The notes under the pieces are model-generated. The model saw only the letters and a program-made list of their open reading frames with translations, did not search any database and was not told the origin of the DNA. Made by a program: the position numbers and the translations under genes. This document shows positions 5,300-7,053 of a stretch of 7,053 nt of DNA, piece by piece (position 1 is the stretch's first letter; the number at the start of each line of letters is the position of its first letter). Source of the stretch: CAZHUM01 sp046484045 (GTDB lineage Archaea; Thermoplasmatota; Thermoplasmata; Halarchaeoplasmatales; Halarchaeoplasmataceae); assembly GCA_046484045.1 (NCBI GenBank), contig JAWOBZ010000113.1:1-7053 (forward strand), given 5' to 3'.

Positions 5300-6643
5300 C
5301 TAAGCTTTCAAGGAAAAAATATCTTCTAGGTTGTAAATTTGGACGTTATCTTCTTCGAAATCATCGGTCTCCCTACCTACTATAACGTAGGAAACATCCC
5401 GGTTATCATCGAAGGGTGTTTTCTTATCCTTCAACTTTTTCAGTATCTTCGATATCTCGGAGCTGTCCAGCGAACTCCATTTCACTTCACATTTGAAGAG
5501 TCGATCTTCACTTTCCGCTATAATATCGATCTCTTCATTTTTGTACCACCATCGACCGTAGTTTACGATGTCAGGTATAAGTTTGTGGATGTTCTCTTTG
5601 ACGATGTCTTCGAACACCCTTCCGAGATAATGGTCGTAATCACCTTTTATCTTATCCATGGGAATTTTAGAGTCTTCTTTAACTATGAGACCTCGATGTG
5701 GATAGACGTATCTGAAGTAGAAGGAGATGAGATTGTCTCTGATCCTGTACCTCGTATCCTTGGATTTTTCAATGGATTTACCGAAGGGCACTTCCTTTTT
5801 TATTATCCTGAGTCTTTCCAGCCTCGAGAGGTATCTGGGCAGGTCGGTGACCGGTCTGTGTATCTCATCGGCTATCAAGCCCACCCTGTGCTTTCCTCCG
5901 CTTATCGCCTTTAAGATCATCCTGTAAGTGGACGGCTCTCTCAGTTCCTGTTGAAGGATGAAATCGGGCTCGCCGAACATGTATTCGTCCTGGTCGAAGA
6001 AATTGTCCGATATGTTTTTCCAAACGCTCTCAGAATCGTCGAATCGCTTCAGGTAGGCGGGTATACCTCCGCACACTCCGTGGACTCTTATCAGATCTTC
6101 ACAACTGTACTTCGGTAAGAAATCCTTGTAAGTTTGGATGGTAAGAGGTTTTACTTCCATCTGTTTCGTCCTTCTACCGAAAAGTGGGCTTTTGTAGTCC
6201 AGGACTTCGTTCTCCATGACGGATATGCTGGAACCGATGAGTACGAGCACTATATTTTTGTTGATGAGGTACTCGTCCCAAAGTTTTTGGAAGTGCGAAA
6301 GTGTCCTGTCGTCACCTTGAATGAGATACGGGAATTCATCTATGGCGATGATGATACGTTCGTCGAAAAGGTCGAAGGTGAATTCGAAGGCTTCCTTCCA
6401 ATCGGATATGTCGGGTTTATATCGATCGAACTCATCTGCGGCCTGTTGGGAGAAATCCCTAGACTGATGTTCTAGAGGTAGTTTTTCTGCTAGATAGTAG
6501 ATGACTGGATGGTGTTTCGCCATCTGCTTGATTAGGGACGTTTTACCCACCCGTCTCCTGCCGTAGATTACTATGAACTCTGATTGTTCGTTTTGGAACG
6601 CCTTTTCCAGCGTATTCAACTCTCTTTCTCTATCGTGGAACAT
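5300..6643 (-). CDS. Archaeal AAA ATPase with DUF234-type PD-(D/E)XK-like C-terminus
   Basis: This 447-residue protein belongs to the Arch_ATPase (PF01637) plus DUF234 (PF03008) type, COG1672, widely expanded in archaea and without a firmly established function. It starts MFHDRERELNTLE, the usual opening. Walker A is GRRRVGKT (28-35), Walker B IIIAIDEF with D102 and E103, sensor-1-like LIGSS (135-139). The middle holds CGGIPAYL and a winged-helix-like part (LPRYLSRLERLRIIKKE). The C-terminus has E345 (RVFED), D373 (EIDII) and E386-x-K388 (CEVKW), a complete PD-(D/E)XK nuclease-like set. Length is normal and all motifs are intact, so the gene should be functional. It is convergent with the Rhs cassette array and divergent from the Rhs coding that resumes to the right, and composition is closer to the Rhs core than to the cassettes. 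A link to cassette rearrangement is speculation; it may simply be a mobile ATPase lodged in the locus. Confidence 0.93.
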   Translation of the reverse strand: MFHDRERELNTLEKAFQNEQSEFIVIYGRRRVGKTSLIKQMAKHHPVIYYLAEKLPLEHQSRDFSQQAADEFDRYKPDISDWKEAFEFTFDLFDERIIIAIDEFPYLIQGDDRTLSHFQKLWDEYLINKNIVLVLIGSSISVMENEVLDYKSPLFGRRTKQMEVKPLTIQTYKDFLPKYSCEDLIRVHGVCGGIPAYLKRFDDSESVWKNISDNFFDQDEYMFGEPDFILQQELREPSTYRMILKAISGGKHRVGLIADEIHRPVTDLPRYLSRLERLRIIKKEVPFGKSIEKSKDTRYRIRDNLISFYFRYVYPHRGLIVKEDSKIPMDKIKGDYDHYLGRVFEDIVKENIHKLIPDIVNYGRWWYKNEEIDIIAESEDRLFKCEVKWSSLDSSEISKILKKLKDKKTPFDDNRDVSYVIVGRETDDFEEDNVQIYNLEDIFSLKA

Positions 6644-6673
6644 ATTATGAACATAATCATTATGTACGTAATC
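6644..6673 (-). promoter_or_regulatory. Two tandem 15-bp palindromic units, putative operator of the ATPase gene
   Basis: Unit 1 is ATTATGAACATAATC (6644-6658), in which ATTATG and CATAAT are perfect inverted arms. Unit 2 is ATTATGTACGTAATC (6659-6673), palindromic with one mismatch. A third partial unit (ATAATAAAGC) follows. They lie between the predicted TATA element and the ATPase start codon, so a bound protein would cover the transcription start and block the gene. Autoregulation is inference. Confidence 0.55.
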
Positions 6674-7053
6674 ATAATAAAGCTTTTCGGTCTGTGTGAT
6701 GATTTATCCACTACCACATCGACCGGCGACACACTCTCATCAGATCCGGTGGTAACTTACGGATACACTCTCTCACGAGGTCTACAGCCGAGTGATAGGT
6801 GGAATGTAGAACATTCCAGCGTAGACGGAAGACGCATAGGAAAGAACGGCTCGGTCAAGGTAAAATACCTCTACGTCTACAGGAAAACTCATAAGTTTTC
6901 CTTCGATTTCCCGAACGAGTTCGGGATAAACGGGCAGAACGTCAACTACGAGCTCTACGAGGACGGTTCTAAGGCGAGATACACGCATCCCATCGCTTCC
7001 GGAGGATGTTCGGGAGGATGCGGTGGTGCTTCGAATGTATTCACTGATCATCC
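6647..7053 (+). CDS. Rhs core coding region, left part (runs off right edge)
   Basis: The frame runs into the right terminal repeat and, by that identity, continues into the Rhs frame at base 1. Clear Rhs-like sequence starts near 6700 (DDLSTTTSTGDTL) and includes VTYGYTLSRG, VDGRRIGKNGSVKVKYLYVYR and YELYEDGSKARYTHP, matching the DGRRI...YVHGP part of bacterial Rhs cores. The first ATGs (6647, 6662) lie in the palindromic ATPase promoter region and encode a short hydrophobic stretch (IIIMYVIIIKLFGLC). Neither has a good ribosome site, so the true start is unknown and the gene may be 5'-truncated by whatever brought the ATPase. If the piece is circular, the joined gene from 6647 would have about 446 residues, far short of a normal Rhs shell. 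Confidence 0.7.
   Translation, partial: MNIIIMYVIIIKLFGLCDDLSTTTSTGDTLSSDPVVTYGYTLSRGLQPSDRWNVEHSSVDGRRIGKNGSVKVKYLYVYRKTHKFSFDFPNEFGINGQNVNYELYEDGSKARYTHPIASGGCSGGCGGASNVFTDH
6673..6689 (-). promoter_or_regulatory. BRE/TATA-like archaeal promoter for the ATPase gene
   Basis: On the minus strand, CGAAAAG (BRE-like, 6683-6689) is followed directly by CTTTATTATG (TATA-like, 6673-6682). The TATA end lies about 30 bases before the ATG, so transcription would begin only a few bases before the start codon, typical of nearly leaderless archaeal mRNAs. Confidence 0.45.
6863..7053. repeat. Right copy of 191-bp terminal direct repeat
   Basis: Identical to 1-191, including the two hairpins (here 6881-6925). 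Unlike the left copy, upstream sequence is visible and shows the Rhs frame continuing smoothly into the repeat (GSVKVKYLYVYR), so left and right ends join into one sensible Rhs core. Confidence 0.95.

Noticed and set aside
5339..6475. Plus-strand open frames opposite the ATPase gene
   Set aside because: They are antisense shadows of a gene with intact Walker A, Walker B and nuclease-like motifs, and show no family features of their own.
5211..6700. Insertion sequence carrying the ATPase
   Set aside because: No transposase, no terminal inverted repeats and no convincing target-site duplication were found. AAGCTT occurs near both borders but is too short to count.
6782..7051. Minus-strand open frame at the right end
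   Set aside because: The plus strand encodes recognisable Rhs core here, identical to the left edge; the minus frame is a shadow.
1..7053. Plasmid or virus with direct terminal repeats
   Set aside because: No replication initiator, capsid, terminase, integrase or partition gene was seen, and the repeat is Rhs coding DNA. An Rhs repeat loop explains the ends without a replicon.

Overview
The window looks archaeal, probably from a euryarchaeote and perhaps a Thermoplasmatota-like lineage. Three things point that way. A secreted beta-propeller protein ends in a PGF-CTERM surface-anchoring tail. There is a classic archaeal AAA ATPase with a DUF234-type C-terminus. The visible ribosome-binding and promoter signals (GTGAT or GGTG Shine-Dalgarno cores, a BRE/TATA-like element) have archaeal form. 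The lineage is inference; the domain-level call is fairly safe.

The left two thirds (1-5011) is an Rhs (YD-repeat) tip region built as a cassette array. The 3' end of a large Rhs gene enters from the left edge. It carries the Rhs-associated core (FGE, AGRRLDDESGKYYNRARIY, GRFMSQDPMG, RYAYCGNNP, DPSGM), then a Gly/Ser linker and a Cys-rich C-terminal tip (tip A, to 1125). A 4-TM membrane protein follows. The end of the Rhs core then reappears as a displaced copy (B, from 1929) with a different Cys-rich tip, followed by a PGF-CTERM beta-propeller protein. A third core copy (C, from 3947) carries another Cys-rich tip and is followed by a small 3-TM protein. This is the architecture of orphan Rhs-CT/immunity modules in bacterial polymorphic toxin loci, but here in an archaeon and with all three partners predicted at the membrane or cell surface. 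The copies are in frame with one another at offsets of 1507 and 3551 bp, so homologous recombination in the core would swap tips seamlessly. Two partner genes have no stop codon of their own and terminate inside the next core copy, read out of frame.

From 5012 to 5299 there is no intact gene. The first 200 bases are a decayed Rhs core fragment with a stop codon, and the whole stretch is rich in inverted repeats. On the minus strand, 5300-6643 encodes the Arch_ATPase/DUF234 protein, with a BRE/TATA-like promoter and a pair of tandem 15-bp palindromic units directly upstream of its start.

From about 6647 rightward, plus-strand Rhs coding resumes. The last 191 bases (6863-7053) are identical to the first 191. 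Because the repeat runs exactly to both window ends, the piece is either a circular molecule or loop of 6862 bp or one unit of a tandem or paralogous Rhs array. No replication gene, integrase, transposase, rRNA, tRNA or CRISPR array was seen, so an Rhs repeat loop (an assembly collapse, or a circle excised by recombination) is at least as likely as a plasmid or virus.
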